From assembly GCF_038618305.1 (NCBI RefSeq), contig NZ_CP152017.1, positions 3,008,501 through 3,072,500 on the forward strand: 64,000 bases of DNA, read 5' to 3'. Below the pieces are notes generated by a model. That model searched no databases and was not told the origin of the DNA. It saw only the letters and a program-made list of their open reading frames with translations. A program made the position numbers and the translations under genes. The stretch comes from Sporosarcina sp. FSL K6-2383 (GTDB lineage: Bacteria > Bacillota > Bacilli > Bacillales_A > Planococcaceae). Below, piece after piece: positions 17,710 to 26,328 of this stretch. Positions within the stretch are counted from its first letter, which is position 1, and every line of letters starts with the position of its first letter.

Positions 17710-19026
17710 GTGCATCACAAAAAATGGCTATTGCTATGCCTATTCGTCGTTGCTGTACTTATAACGGCTTGTTCTCCTAAAATGCAAGTTGTGGACGGCC
17801 CTGAACCGATGGAACACCTAAATCATTTCGTCAGTCAGCTAGATGTTGAAAAAGTATATACAACTGCTGAAGAACTTTCAAAAGAACCGCGTGTCGCGGG
17901 AACTGAAACTGAAAAGCAAGCGGCGACTTTTTTAACGGAACAATTGGAAGGTTATGGATATGACGTTGAGATGCAACCTTTTACTTTCGAGCGCTATATC
18001 ATGCCTGAGAGAATCAATTTACAGCTAGACGATTACGACGATAGCTTCTCACCTGCCCCATTCCAATACTCCATTTCAGGAACTGTTACTGGACAGTTAA
18101 TAGACGCAGGGCATGGGTTGGAACAAGATTATAAAAATCTGGATGTGGAAGGTAAAATTGTCGTTGTCACTGTCGAGAGCACGTATTTCTATGATCTTGT
18201 GTTACATGCATCCAAAGCAGGTGCTGTGGGAATTTTAATTCATTTCCCTGAAGATTATTCGATTGAGAACTGGACACTTGCAAAGCATTCTGAAGACTAT
18301 ATCCCTGCACTCGCCCTCTCCCACGAAGATTATTTGAAATTGTCTAAAACAATGGACAAAGAGGCGACTGTCACAATAGAGGGTTCTCGTGTGGAACAAG
18401 CTAAATCACAAAATATTACAGTCACGAAACAACCGATAACTAAGGAGGATACTCCCACTGATATTGTCATCATTGGAGCACATTACGATTCAGTCGATCA
18501 AGCTCCAGGTGCAAGTGATAATGCCAGTGGAACAGCCGTTGTACTCGAATTGGCACGTATATTTAAGGACGTCACAACAACGAAAGAGCTTCGACTCCTA
18601 TTTTTCGGTGCCGAAGAAGAAGGCTTATACGGTTCTAAAAAATACGTCAGTGCTATGACGGAGGATGAAATCAAACGCTCCGTTGCGATGTTCAACTTAG
18701 ATATGGTCGGTAGCGCCCATGCCGGCGAGCTATCCATTCAGACAGTCGATGGGATGGACAATACTGCAACTATCCTTGCCAGTAAAGCGTATGAGGAGTT
18801 AAACAGGGAAACAATTTGGACTGATTTTGGTGATAGAAGTGATCATACCCCATTCCATGAAGCCGGAATTGACGCAGCATTGTTTATTTATTATCCACTG
18901 GAGGATACTTACCATTTACCTGGTGATACAATAGATACATTAAGTAAGGAGCGCCTACTACATGTTGCTAAAATCGTTGCAACCTCGGCGTTAGAATTAA
19001 CGATAGCTACTGACAAAGAAAAATAA
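17710..19026 (+). CDS. Secreted M28 family aminopeptidase (lipoprotein)
   Basis: Zinc exopeptidase anchored outside the membrane. The GTG start lies six bases after GGAGGG. A lipoprotein signal ends in LITAC (Cys21). A protease-associated-like insert occupies about 100-220. The M28 catalytic domain follows with GAHYDSV (first His/Asp), SDNASGTAVVLELAR (bridging Asp), FGAEEEGLYGS (catalytic Glu pair), FNLDMVG (Asp) and YHLPGDT (last His). The 438 residues fit a YwaD-like aminopeptidase. Substrate preference is unknown. Confidence 0.92.
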   Translation: MHHKKWLLLCLFVVAVLITACSPKMQVVDGPEPMEHLNHFVSQLDVEKVYTTAEELSKEPRVAGTETEKQAATFLTEQLEGYGYDVEMQPFTFERYIMPERINLQLDDYDDSFSPAPFQYSISGTVTGQLIDAGHGLEQDYKNLDVEGKIVVVTVESTYFYDLVLHASKAGAVGILIHFPEDYSIENWTLAKHSEDYIPALALSHEDYLKLSKTMDKEATVTIEGSRVEQAKSQNITVTKQPITKEDTPTDIVIIGAHYDSVDQAPGASDNASGTAVVLELARIFKDVTTTKELRLLFFGAEEEGLYGSKKYVSAMTEDEIKRSVAMFNLDMVGSAHAGELSIQTVDGMDNTATILASKAYEELNRETIWTDFGDRSDHTPFHEAGIDAALFIYYPLEDTYHLPGDTIDTLSKERLLHVAKIVATSALELTIATDKEK

Positions 19027-19076
19027 GTTCTAGGCATAGAATTCCAGTCATAAAGAATATAAAGGGGGGTTGCTCT

Positions 19077-19520
19077 ATGGCGACAATTCTTATTGATGCA
19101 GACGCTTGTCCAGTGGTCAATGAAACAATCCGAATCGCTGGACATTTCGGGTTTCGTTGTGTCCTCATTTGCGATACAGCACACGAAATGCATCGTGAAG
19201 GTGCAGAAACGATTATCGTTTCAAAAGGGGCGGATGCAGTCGATTTTGTGCTTGTCAATCGTGTGCAGAAAGATGATATCGTCGTGACGCAGGATTACGG
19301 TTTAGCGGCGATGGTTCTTGCCAAAAAAGGACATCCGATTGATCAAAATGGACGATTGTATACCAATGATAATATCGATCAGTTACTATATGCGCGTCAT
19401 ACTGCACAAAAAGTGAGAATGGCCGGTGGACGATTACGTGGTCCCAAAAAACGTTCTAAAGAAAGTGATTTGAAGTTTGAAGAAAGTTTAAAACAGTTAT
19501 GTACACAACTCACAAAATAG
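19077..19520 (+). CDS. UPF0178 family protein (YaiI/YqxD)
   Basis: A 147-residue cytoplasmic protein of the DUF188 group with a PIN-like fold. It starts with the acidic motif LIDADACPVV and later shows VTQDYGLAAMVLAKKG and RRGPKKR-like basic sequence near the end. No reaction is established for the family; a nuclease role is a guess from the fold. The ATG follows AAGGGGGG. Confidence 0.88.
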   Translation: MATILIDADACPVVNETIRIAGHFGFRCVLICDTAHEMHREGAETIIVSKGADAVDFVLVNRVQKDDIVVTQDYGLAAMVLAKKGHPIDQNGRLYTNDNIDQLLYARHTAQKVRMAGGRLRGPKKRSKESDLKFEESLKQLCTQLTK

Positions 19521-19536
19521 AAAAGTGACGGGCGAT

Positions 19537-19570
19537 AACACCAAAGGATTTAAATCCTTTGGTGTTTTTA
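19537..19570 (+). terminator. Terminator after the UPF0178 gene
   Basis: A perfect 30-base palindrome, AACACCAAAGGATTT followed by its complement, then TTTTT. Apart from the cre-like site and promoter listed next, the rest of 19571-19913 shows no gene. Confidence 0.75.
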
Positions 19571-19695
19571 TCTTGGCATTCAATAGCTTTGTCTCCTGCA
19601 TATCAATTCCTTTTCTGAATTCAACTAATCACCATTGAAATACTCGACATTGAACAAAAGAAATTTAGTCTCGAAGATTCGCATTAGATTCCCAA

Positions 19696-19709
19696 TGGAA
19701 GCGCTCTCA
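19696..19709 (+). promoter_or_regulatory. Candidate CcpA cre site upstream of gapN
   Basis: TGGAAGCGCTCTCA matches the cre consensus TGWAANCGNTNWCA at 13 of 14 positions. It lies about 46 bases upstream of the gapN -35 hexamer. Cre sites placed upstream of a promoter can activate, as at ackA, so catabolite activation is possible. Confidence 0.5.
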
Positions 19710-19754
19710 AATTAAACGGAATATATAGAATTGAACAAACTATCTAAATATTTG

Positions 19755-19783
19755 TTGTAAAGCTAAATAAAGCGTGCTAGAAT
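19755..19783 (+). promoter_or_regulatory. gapN promoter
   Basis: TTGTAA (19755-19760) and TAGAAT (19778-19783) are 17 bases apart. The leader then has a GGGACT...AGTCCC inverted repeat (about 19823-19859) before the ribosome site. Confidence 0.5.
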
Positions 19784-19913
19784 ATGAAATCAACAGAGTG
19801 CAGCTATTTTTTTGACCATAATGGGACTCGCCTCGATCTAAAGGGACAAAAATAGTCCCATGAATATTATTCATTCTGTTAGGCTCCAACTATTACAAAA
19901 GGGGGAATTTTCT

Positions 19914-21368
19914 ATGACAACAAATACGTCGATGCTACTAGCCGGTGAGCTTTATATAAACGGGGAATGGAAAAAAAGCAAGTCAGGCCAAACGATTGAG
20001 ATTACATCACCTTATCTATATGAGCCCATTGGTAATGTGCAAGCCATTACACAAAAGGAGGTTGACGAGGCGATTGACTTTGCACAAGCTGCACAAAAGG
20101 AATGGGCACAGACTAGCCTTCAACAGCGTGCTAGCCATTTATACAAATGGGCAGATGCTTTATTGGCCAATCAAGAAAAAATTGCAACTGTCATTATGCA
20201 TGAAGTTGGAAAAAGCCTAAAGGATGCCAAAAGCGAAGTGACACGAACAGCAGATTTTATTCGCTATACGGTAGAAGAAGCACTTCATATGCATGGAGAA
20301 AGTATGAGAGGCGATAGTTTTCCAGGAGGATCTAAATCCAAGGTTGCGATTGTCGAACGTGTTCCACTCGGCGTTGTACTCGCCATTTCTCCGTTCAACT
20401 ATCCAGTGAACTTAGCCGCCTCAAAGCTGGCGCCAGCATTAATCGCAGGAAATGCAGTTATTTTCAAACCAGCTACACAAGGCGCGCTCAGTGGGACAAA
20501 AATGATTGAAGCCCTCCATCAAGCTGGCTTCCCAAAAGGACTTGTTAACTTGGTGACAGGGAAAGGTTCAGTCATTGGCGACTACTTAGTCGAACATAAA
20601 GGAATCAATATGATTTCCTTTACGGGCGGCACTGACACGGGTCTTCACCTAGCTAAAAAGTCGGCTATGGTTCCGCTTGTCCTTGAACTCGGTGGGAAAG
20701 ACCCGGGTATCGTACGACAAGACGCTGATTTACAAGAAGCAGCTAAACAAATTATTAGCGGTGCATTTTCTTACTCAGGCCAACGCTGCACAGCCATTAA
20801 GCGCGTACTTGTCCACGAAAGTGTTGCAGACGAACTCGTCGCTCTTTTAAAAGGAGAGATTGAGCAATTAGTCGTAGGTTCTCCAGAAAACGGCAGTACA
20901 ATCGTTCCGTTGATTGATGATAAGTCGGCTAATTTCGTGCAAGGTTTAATTGATGATGCGGTTAACAAAGGTGCAGTTGTCGTAACAGGTAATCAGCGGA
21001 AACAGAACTTAATTCATCCAACGCTGTTGGATCATGTTACCGAAGAAATGCGCCTAGCATGGGAAGAACCATTCGGTCCCGCACTCCCAATCATTCGGGT
21101 TTCTTCTGACGAACAAGTCATTGCGATTGCCAATGCATCAGAGTTTGGCCTACAAGCTAGCATTTTCACCAAAGATATCGACAAAGCTTTTGCGATTGCC
21201 AATCAAATCGAAGCGGGGGCTGTTCAAATTAACGGACGTACAGAACGTGGCCCAGACCACTTCCCATTTATCGGCACAAAAGGCTCTGGTATGGGTGCAC
21301 AGGGGATTCGGAAAAGCATCGAATCCATGACACGCGAAAAAGTAACTGTCTTAAATCTGGCTCTTTAA
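19914..21368 (+). CDS. gapN: NADP-dependent non-phosphorylating glyceraldehyde-3-phosphate dehydrogenase
   Basis: Oxidises glyceraldehyde 3-phosphate straight to 3-phosphoglycerate, making NADPH and bypassing the ATP-yielding step of glycolysis. The 484 residues belong to the aldehyde dehydrogenase superfamily, with LELGGKDPG (catalytic Glu) and YSGQRCTAIKR (catalytic Cys). The stretch INGRTERGPDHFPF and the ending SIESMTREKVTVLNL match GapN rather than other ALDHs. ATG 19914 is behind AAAAGGGGGAA; an in-frame start 18 codons earlier has no ribosome site. Confidence 0.9.
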   Translation: MTTNTSMLLAGELYINGEWKKSKSGQTIEITSPYLYEPIGNVQAITQKEVDEAIDFAQAAQKEWAQTSLQQRASHLYKWADALLANQEKIATVIMHEVGKSLKDAKSEVTRTADFIRYTVEEALHMHGESMRGDSFPGGSKSKVAIVERVPLGVVLAISPFNYPVNLAASKLAPALIAGNAVIFKPATQGALSGTKMIEALHQAGFPKGLVNLVTGKGSVIGDYLVEHKGINMISFTGGTDTGLHLAKKSAMVPLVLELGGKDPGIVRQDADLQEAAKQIISGAFSYSGQRCTAIKRVLVHESVADELVALLKGEIEQLVVGSPENGSTIVPLIDDKSANFVQGLIDDAVNKGAVVVTGNQRKQNLIHPTLLDHVTEEMRLAWEEPFGPALPIIRVSSDEQVIAIANASEFGLQASIFTKDIDKAFAIANQIEAGAVQINGRTERGPDHFPFIGTKGSGMGAQGIRKSIESMTREKVTVLNLAL

Positions 21369-21383
21369 TATTTCAAATACGAG

Positions 21384-21413
21384 GGCATCCTGAGTTTCTT
21401 TGGGATGCTTTTG
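21384..21413 (+). terminator. gapN terminator
   Basis: GGCATCC pairs with GGGATGC around an 11-base loop, then TTTTG. Confidence 0.55.
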
Positions 21414-21484
21414 TCATCTTCTGTACAAGTTATGCGTACCTTGGTGTGTAGTTGTTTTTACGACAATGAATACGGAGGATACTC

Positions 21485-22564
21485 ATGCCAAAAATCCTAT
21501 CAGTTAGTACTGTCAAACCACCCCATCGAGTTTTTCAGGAGCAAGCTACTGAATTGACCCGCTCCCTTTTCAGTGAAAAATTTCAGGATATTGAAAGATT
21601 ATTAAAAGTTTTTCAAAATGGCGATATAGAAACGCGTAATGTCTGCATGCCGCTTGATTGGTATGGGAGCCCACATGATTTTGAAGAACGCAATCAGTTA
21701 TATATTCAACATGCTGTCGACTTTGGCGTGCAAGCTGTGCAGTCCTGTCTTCAAGGGGATGGTATGCTGGATTCGCCGATTGAGCCATCGATGATTGATG
21801 CCATTTTCTTCATTTCCAGCAGCGGAATATCGACGCCGAGTATCGATGCGCGCATTATGAATTGTATTGATTTTCGCGATGATATGAAACGCGTTCCGAT
21901 TTGGGGCTTAGGCTGCGCAGGAGGAGCTGCCGGAATAAGCAGAGCCTATGAATATTGTCTCGCTTTTCCAGATGCGAATGTACTCGTGTTGTCCGTTGAA
22001 TTATGTAGCTTAACGTTTCAAAAAGACGACTATTCGAAAAGTAATTTAGTCGGTGTATCGTTATTTTCCGATGGCGTTGCGTGTGCATTGTTGACTGGTG
22101 ATCGTTCATTGGTGAGGGGTCGAAAAGCAATGCCAACCGTGATCGCTACTGCTTCGAAACACATGCCAAATTCCGAGAACGTCATGGGCTGGGATGTGAA
22201 AAATAGTGGCCTATACGTTGTTTTTTCAAAAAGTATTCCTGCAATTATTACGAATTGGCTTGGACCATTTGTACATGAATTTCTTGAAAATCAAGGCTTA
22301 ACAAAGGATGACATTACGCATTTCGTCGCACACCCTGGCGGTAAAAAAGTACTCGAAGCGTATGAGCAAGCATTGGCATTTGATTCAACCAAGACTGTGG
22401 TATCCCGACAGGTATTACGCGAAAATGGCAATATGTCTTCTCCAACCATCCTATATGTGCTGGAGAAATTCATGGAACAAGATCCTATTGCTGGTGACTA
22501 CGGACTAATGGCTGCACTCGGACCCGGATTTTGCGGTGAACTGTTGTTACTGAAATGGGAATGA
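21485..22564 (+). CDS. bpsA: Type III polyketide synthase (chalcone synthase family)
   Basis: Homodimeric condensing enzyme. Its B. subtilis relative BpsA makes alkylpyrones from long-chain acyl-CoA and malonyl-CoA. The 359 residues hold the full catalytic triad: Cys144 in GLGCAGGAAG, His283 in VAHPGGKKV and Asn316 in RENGNMSSP. The ATG follows GGAGGATACTC. It is 12 bases upstream of an isoprenylcysteine-type methyltransferase, the bpsA-bpsB arrangement, so alkylpyrone methyl ethers are the likely products. The product has not been shown here. Confidence 0.93.
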   Translation: MPKILSVSTVKPPHRVFQEQATELTRSLFSEKFQDIERLLKVFQNGDIETRNVCMPLDWYGSPHDFEERNQLYIQHAVDFGVQAVQSCLQGDGMLDSPIEPSMIDAIFFISSSGISTPSIDARIMNCIDFRDDMKRVPIWGLGCAGGAAGISRAYEYCLAFPDANVLVLSVELCSLTFQKDDYSKSNLVGVSLFSDGVACALLTGDRSLVRGRKAMPTVIATASKHMPNSENVMGWDVKNSGLYVVFSKSIPAIITNWLGPFVHEFLENQGLTKDDITHFVAHPGGKKVLEAYEQALAFDSTKTVVSRQVLRENGNMSSPTILYVLEKFMEQDPIAGDYGLMAALGPGFCGELLLLKWE

Positions 22565-22576
22565 GGTGGTTCGTGA

Positions 22577-23107
22577 ATGATGTTTTCGACTATCATTTCG
22601 ATCGTTATCCTGCAGCGACTGATTGAGCTCCTTATCGCAAGACGCAATGAAAAGTGGATGCTTGCACAGGGAGCATTTGAAGTTGGTACAGCTCATTATC
22701 CAATGATGGTTACGATGCATATAGCGTTTTTTGTCTCCTTTTTGTTAGAGGTTATGATTTTTGAGCGAGTTCTTTCTCCTATTTGGATTGTGTTACTCGG
22801 CATTTTTTTATTGGCGCAGACGGCACGAATCTGGTGTCTGCTGTCACTCGGCAAGTTTTGGAATACGAAAATTATTGTTTTGCCAGGTGCTGATGTCGTA
22901 CGCCGAGGCCCCTATCGGTGGGTGCGACATCCGAATTATATGATTGTCACCATTGAGTTGCTCATACTCCCCCTATTGTTTGGCGCGTATTTTACAGCTG
23001 TTTTGTTTACGTTACTGAATGTCTGGATGCTATCTGTACGGATTCCAGCAGAGGAAAAGGCATTGAAGGAAGCGACGAATTATCGGGAGACGTTTTCATT
23101 GGAGTGA
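22577..23107 (+). CDS. bpsB: Isoprenylcysteine carboxyl methyltransferase family protein
   Basis: Integral membrane methyltransferase that in B. subtilis (BpsB/YpbQ) methylates the hydroxyl of alkylpyrones made by the neighbour. The 176 residues have about four hydrophobic segments. The ICMT signature appears as GPYRWVRHPNYM (about 114-125), with a C-terminal RIPAEEKAL. Two adjacent ATG codons are available behind GAGGTGG; the first is used. The pairing with the type III PKS gene is the main support for the role. Confidence 0.85.
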   Translation: MMFSTIISIVILQRLIELLIARRNEKWMLAQGAFEVGTAHYPMMVTMHIAFFVSFLLEVMIFERVLSPIWIVLLGIFLLAQTARIWCLLSLGKFWNTKIIVLPGADVVRRGPYRWVRHPNYMIVTIELLILPLLFGAYFTAVLFTLLNVWMLSVRIPAEEKALKEATNYRETFSLE

Positions 23108-23120
23108 ATGACGGGTTGCA

Positions 23121-23421
23121 GGACTGTCATGGTAATTTGAAGAACTGTCATGGCAATTTGGGTAACTCTAATGGCAATCGACAAAACTGTCAGGGCCATT
23201 TAGGAAACTGTAAGGACGCAGACAAACTGTCAGGGCAATTCGGTAACTCTAATAACAATCTACAGAACTGCTAGGGCAATTCGCATAACTCTAATGACAA
23301 TCTGCAGAACTGTCATGGCAATTCCGATAACTCTAATGACAATCTGCAGAACTGTCAGGGCAATTCCGATAACTCTAATGGCAACCTGCAAAACTGTCAG
23401 GGCAATTCCGATAAACTGTAA
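23121..23421 (+). repeat. Tandem array of 21-bp units (42-bp higher-order period)
   Basis: About 14 units of 21 bp lie directly after bpsB. Two unit types alternate, AACTGTCAGGGCAATTCCGAT and AACTCTAATGACAATCTGCAG, giving a 42-bp period that is nearly exact at the right end and more worn at the left. Two units near 23210-23250 are short by two and one bases. In the frame starting GTG at 23104 the array reads as Asn/Gly/Ser/Cys-rich heptapeptides with one TAG at 23272-23274 and a TAA at 23419-23421. Coding is possible but not shown. Confidence 0.85.
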
Positions 23422-23429
23422 GGACAAAA

Positions 23430-23466
23430 AAGCTTCCCCGTCATATCAAGACTGACGGGGAAGCCT
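23430..23466. terminator. Bidirectional terminator
   Basis: GCTTCCCCGTCA pairs perfectly with TGACGGGGAAGC around a 9-base loop. It separates the tandem array from the convergent NhaC-family gene. Confidence 0.8.
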
Positions 23467-23488
23467 CGCCTTCATTTCACCTACTAAC

Positions 23489-24886
23489 TCAGCGCTCCAC
23501 CGATTCTCCATCCGTATACGTCAACGTCTTCCCTAAAAATCCGAACAACACCGTCAAAATTGGTGACAGCAGACAGAAGAATGCAAACGGTAAATACTCC
23601 ATCGTCGAAACGCCCAACATACCCGTGATAAAAATTCCACACACGCTCCACGGCACTAATGGATTCACAACCGTACCCGCATCTTCCATCACCCGACTCA
23701 AGTTTTTCCCCGTCAGTCCTACTTTTTCATACTGCGACTGAAAAGCCTGCCCTGTCAATAAAATCGACAAGTACTGCTCGCCAATTAGCACATTTATACT
23801 AATCGCCGTTAACGCAGATGCCGCAATAACCGAGGACACTTTCTTCAATAGCCCCTCAACCATCGCCAACAAGCATTGCACAATACCAAGTTTAAATAAT
23901 AATCCGCCCATACTTAGCGCAAGTAGCACTAAACCAATCGTAAACATCATACTTTCCATACCACCACGCGTCAGCAATGCATCAATTTCTTCAATGCCGG
24001 TCGTTGACACGAATCCGTTGAATAAAATACTAAACACTTCGGAAGCACCATAACTATGATGAAAATAAGAAATTGCGACCGCACTAGCCGAGCTCAGCGC
24101 CAATGTCATCAATGCAGGTACTTTCAGAATCGTTAACACAAACAGCAAAACAAGCGGTAAAATCGTGTACCAGTGGATCATCCCTGTCGCCAATAACCCA
24201 TCCTGGAACGAGTTGATTTTATCGACTTCCGCCACTTTAACGCTTGGTGACAAAATGCCGAAGAATATTAATGACAGAACAAACGCTGGTATCGTCGTCC
24301 ACCCCATGTTGCGAATATGCTCAAACAAATCGACACCAACAATCGAAGATGCCAAATTGGTCGTATCAGACAACGGCGACATTTTATCGCCAAAAAAGGC
24401 TCCTGACACAATGGCTCCAGCTGTTATCGCTAACGATAAATCGAGTACACTTGCCATTCCGATAAACGCAACACCAACCGTCGCCACCGTTGTCAATGAA
24501 CTACCGATTGAAATTCCAACAATCGCTGTCACCACAAACACAACAGCAAAGAAAAAGGACGGTGTAATCAAATTAAAACCTGAGTAAATCAGCGTCGGAA
24601 TCGTCCCAGCCATAATCCAACTACTCACCAGCATACCTATGAAGAAAAACAAGAAAACAGCACTCATCCCTGCCCCTGCACCTTCAACTAAACCTCTCTC
24701 AATCCTGCTGTATGAAACTTTTTTAATAAGACCATAACAAATTAATAACAAAATCGAAAACAAAATTGGTAAATGTGGAACTGCATCAAATTTAACAAGA
24801 CTAACACTGATCATAATTATTATTGTCGTTACTAATACAATTGCCTCTACCAATGTTGGCGAAATAACTGCCTTTATTTTAAACAT
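23489..24886 (-). CDS. NhaC family transporter, probable tyrosine T-box regulon member
   Basis: Membrane carrier of 465 residues with about 11-12 hydrophobic segments and NhaC-type motifs (GAIVSGAFFGDKMSPLSDT, VPWSVCGIF). By sequence it would be called an Na+/H+ antiporter. The T-box leader with a UAC specifier upstream instead points to tyrosine uptake, as proposed for YheL-like NhaC proteins in other Firmicutes. ATG 24886 lies behind GAGGAGG. A T-box on a pure sodium antiporter would make little sense, so I favour tyrosine transport, possibly Na+ coupled. Confidence 0.85.
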   Translation of the reverse strand: MFKIKAVISPTLVEAIVLVTTIIIMISVSLVKFDAVPHLPILFSILLLICYGLIKKVSYSRIERGLVEGAGAGMSAVFLFFFIGMLVSSWIMAGTIPTLIYSGFNLITPSFFFAVVFVVTAIVGISIGSSLTTVATVGVAFIGMASVLDLSLAITAGAIVSGAFFGDKMSPLSDTTNLASSIVGVDLFEHIRNMGWTTIPAFVLSLIFFGILSPSVKVAEVDKINSFQDGLLATGMIHWYTILPLVLLFVLTILKVPALMTLALSSASAVAISYFHHSYGASEVFSILFNGFVSTTGIEEIDALLTRGGMESMMFTIGLVLLALSMGGLLFKLGIVQCLLAMVEGLLKKVSSVIAASALTAISINVLIGEQYLSILLTGQAFQSQYEKVGLTGKNLSRVMEDAGTVVNPLVPWSVCGIFITGMLGVSTMEYLPFAFFCLLSPILTVLFGFLGKTLTYTDGESVER

Positions 24887-24904
24887 GGTGAAATTCCTCC
24901 TCAA

Positions 24905-24984
24905 TGATTGCGAACAATGGAACGCAGTCTAAAAGCGCCACGTCCTGTGGCAACGACTGCATGACCTACTTCCTGTAGGCCCAA
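24905..24984 (-). repeat. Partial dispersed repeat module between T-box and NhaC-family gene
   Basis: Read on the minus strand this has CCTACAGGAAGTAGG, then GCCACAGGACGTGGCGC, then TTTAGACTGCGTT. The first two blocks recur in repeat copy 4, and AGACTG-type blocks occur in copy 1 and at 25228-25265. It separates the T-box terminator from the ribosome site of the transporter gene. Confidence 0.5.
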
Positions 24985-25200
24985 ACAAATACAAAAAACC
25001 CCTACCATCCCTTGGAAAGGGACGAAGGAGTTCTCCGCGTTACCACCCTAATTGATGAATCGATGCTAGATCGACCATCCACTTCATGCCAAATTGAGAA
25101 AAACCGATGGCGTACTTCATCATGATTGCTGCCTGAATTCACACCTGCCATTCAGTCTCTTGTTGCTGCTCACAATCTGACTACTGTACCATCTCTCATA
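24985..25200 (-). promoter_or_regulatory. T-box riboswitch, predicted tyrosine (UAC) specifier
   Basis: On the minus strand the conserved T-box AGGGTGGTAACGCGG is at 25049-25035. It is followed by a CTCC...TCCC/GGGA...GGGG terminator ending in TTTTTT near 24987. Stem I begins GAGAGATGG near 25197 and closes with CCATC near 25107. Its specifier loop holds AGTA on one side and GAAGTACGCC on the other, placing UAC (Tyr) in the specifier position. A promoter TTGACT-16-TAAGAT lies upstream at about 25314-25287. Uncharged tRNA-Tyr should allow read-through. Confidence 0.9.
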
Positions 25201-25369
25201 GATTTATAATTTTTTCAACTTTTGAATAGCGGTAAACAGTCTAAATGCGCGACATCCTGCCGGCACGTAAAAGTTAATTGATTTGAATCTTACCATGTCT
25301 ATAAAGGAAGTCAAGTTTTTTATTCAGTCTGAAAACATGCACTTTTTCAATAAAAAGTGACGCGAATTT

Positions 25370-25951
25370 CTATTTTCCCTCCGGATACGTCTGACTATCA
25401 AAGCCACGCTCCGTCACATAATCCTCCAGTGTCCAAATACCAATACCCGCTTTTTTCGCCTTTTCCTGCGCTTTTTCAAACGCATCGAGATGACGCGTAT
25501 TCGGTGGATAGACGTAGCCTACTCGGGCCAATCCTTCTTCCAATAACTTCTCTTGAATGCTCACACCGTCAATATAAATATATGCTAGTAATCTTCCATA
25601 CTTATCGACCCGTTCACCAATATCAAATTCAATTTCGAGCTTTCCGCTATTCATCAGCTCCATATTTCGCTCCTTCGCTTGCTGACCGAAAGGCTGCTTG
25701 CCAAGCTGAGCATGATTCGTTTCAGGCGTATCAATCAGCAAATAACGAACATTTTGCTCCTTGCCCTCATACTTGATTTTAATCGTATCGCCGTCAATCG
25801 TTTTCACCAGCTCTACTGGAATCAAACCAGATCGACTTGGCATTTCTTCCTCTTCTGCAAATAATTCAGGGAAATAAATAGCAGCAATTGCAACGACAAT
25901 AACTATCGCTATTGATTTTATTATATTATTTTTCTTAGCTTTTTTAGCCAT
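25370..25951 (-). CDS. Thermonuclease family protein (SNase-like), membrane-anchored or secreted
   Basis: Staphylococcal-nuclease-like endonuclease of about 193 residues. A basic N-terminus precedes one hydrophobic segment at about 9-26, a signal or anchor. The OB-fold domain shows KTIDGDTIKIKY (metal-binding Asp), VRYLLIDTPET (catalytic Arg and Asp) and GERVDKYGRLLAYIY (second Arg region). ATG 25951 with AAGGA eight bases upstream is preferred to the ATG three codons earlier. Related to B. subtilis YncB/YhcR-type nucleases. Confidence 0.88.
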   Translation of the reverse strand: MAKKAKKNNIIKSIAIVIVVAIAAIYFPELFAEEEEMPSRSGLIPVELVKTIDGDTIKIKYEGKEQNVRYLLIDTPETNHAQLGKQPFGQQAKERNMELMNSGKLEIEFDIGERVDKYGRLLAYIYIDGVSIQEKLLEEGLARVGYVYPPNTRHLDAFEKAQEKAKKAGIGIWTLEDYVTERGFDSQTYPEGK

Positions 25952-25977
25952 TTTATTCATCCTTTTTTAATTAAATA

Positions 25978-26328
25978 CTATACGATTACATAGCCGATTG
26001 TTGCGAGTACCAGCCCGCCGCCATAGGTCAACAGTAAGTAACGGACAGCATGATTCTTTTCACCATTACTCCACAACTCAATCAGCTCTTTATTTAACGT
26101 AGAAAATGTCGTGAGTGCACCTGCAAGACCTGATGCTAACAATAATGTTAAACCTCTTGATAATTCCAGCCCAAATACGAGACCAATCAACAATGCACCG
26201 ATTAGATTGACAGCCAATGTACCACTAGGAATGCCGGCAGAATGATTCTTCTTTTTCGCCAGACCATACCGAATAACAGCGCCAAGAAATCCGCCTGTGC
26301 CCACCATAACCATTTCGAGAAAAGTCAT
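25978..26328 (-). CDS. crcB: Fluoride channel subunit, FluC/CrcB family (second gene)
   Basis: Small four-helix membrane protein of 116 residues that forms dual-topology or heterodimeric F- channels. The start GTGGFLGAVIRYGL and the pore motif TTFSTLNKE are present. It overlaps the upstream paralogue by four bases (ATGA), as in the paired fluC genes of Bacillus where two oppositely inserted proteins make one channel. No fluoride riboswitch is seen nearby. Confidence 0.93.
   Translation of the reverse strand: MTFLEMVMVGTGGFLGAVIRYGLAKKKNHSAGIPSGTLAVNLIGALLIGLVFGLELSRGLTLLLASGLAGALTTFSTLNKELIELWSNGEKNHAVRYLLLTYGGGLVLATIGYVIV

Noticed and set aside
23121..23421. CRISPR array
   Set aside because: Units are contiguous 21-bp direct repeats that alternate in two types. 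There are no unique spacers and no cas genes nearby.
25357..25776. 139-codon frame on the plus strand
   Set aside because: It lies opposite the thermonuclease gene and has the His/Ser/Gln-rich look of an antisense shadow.
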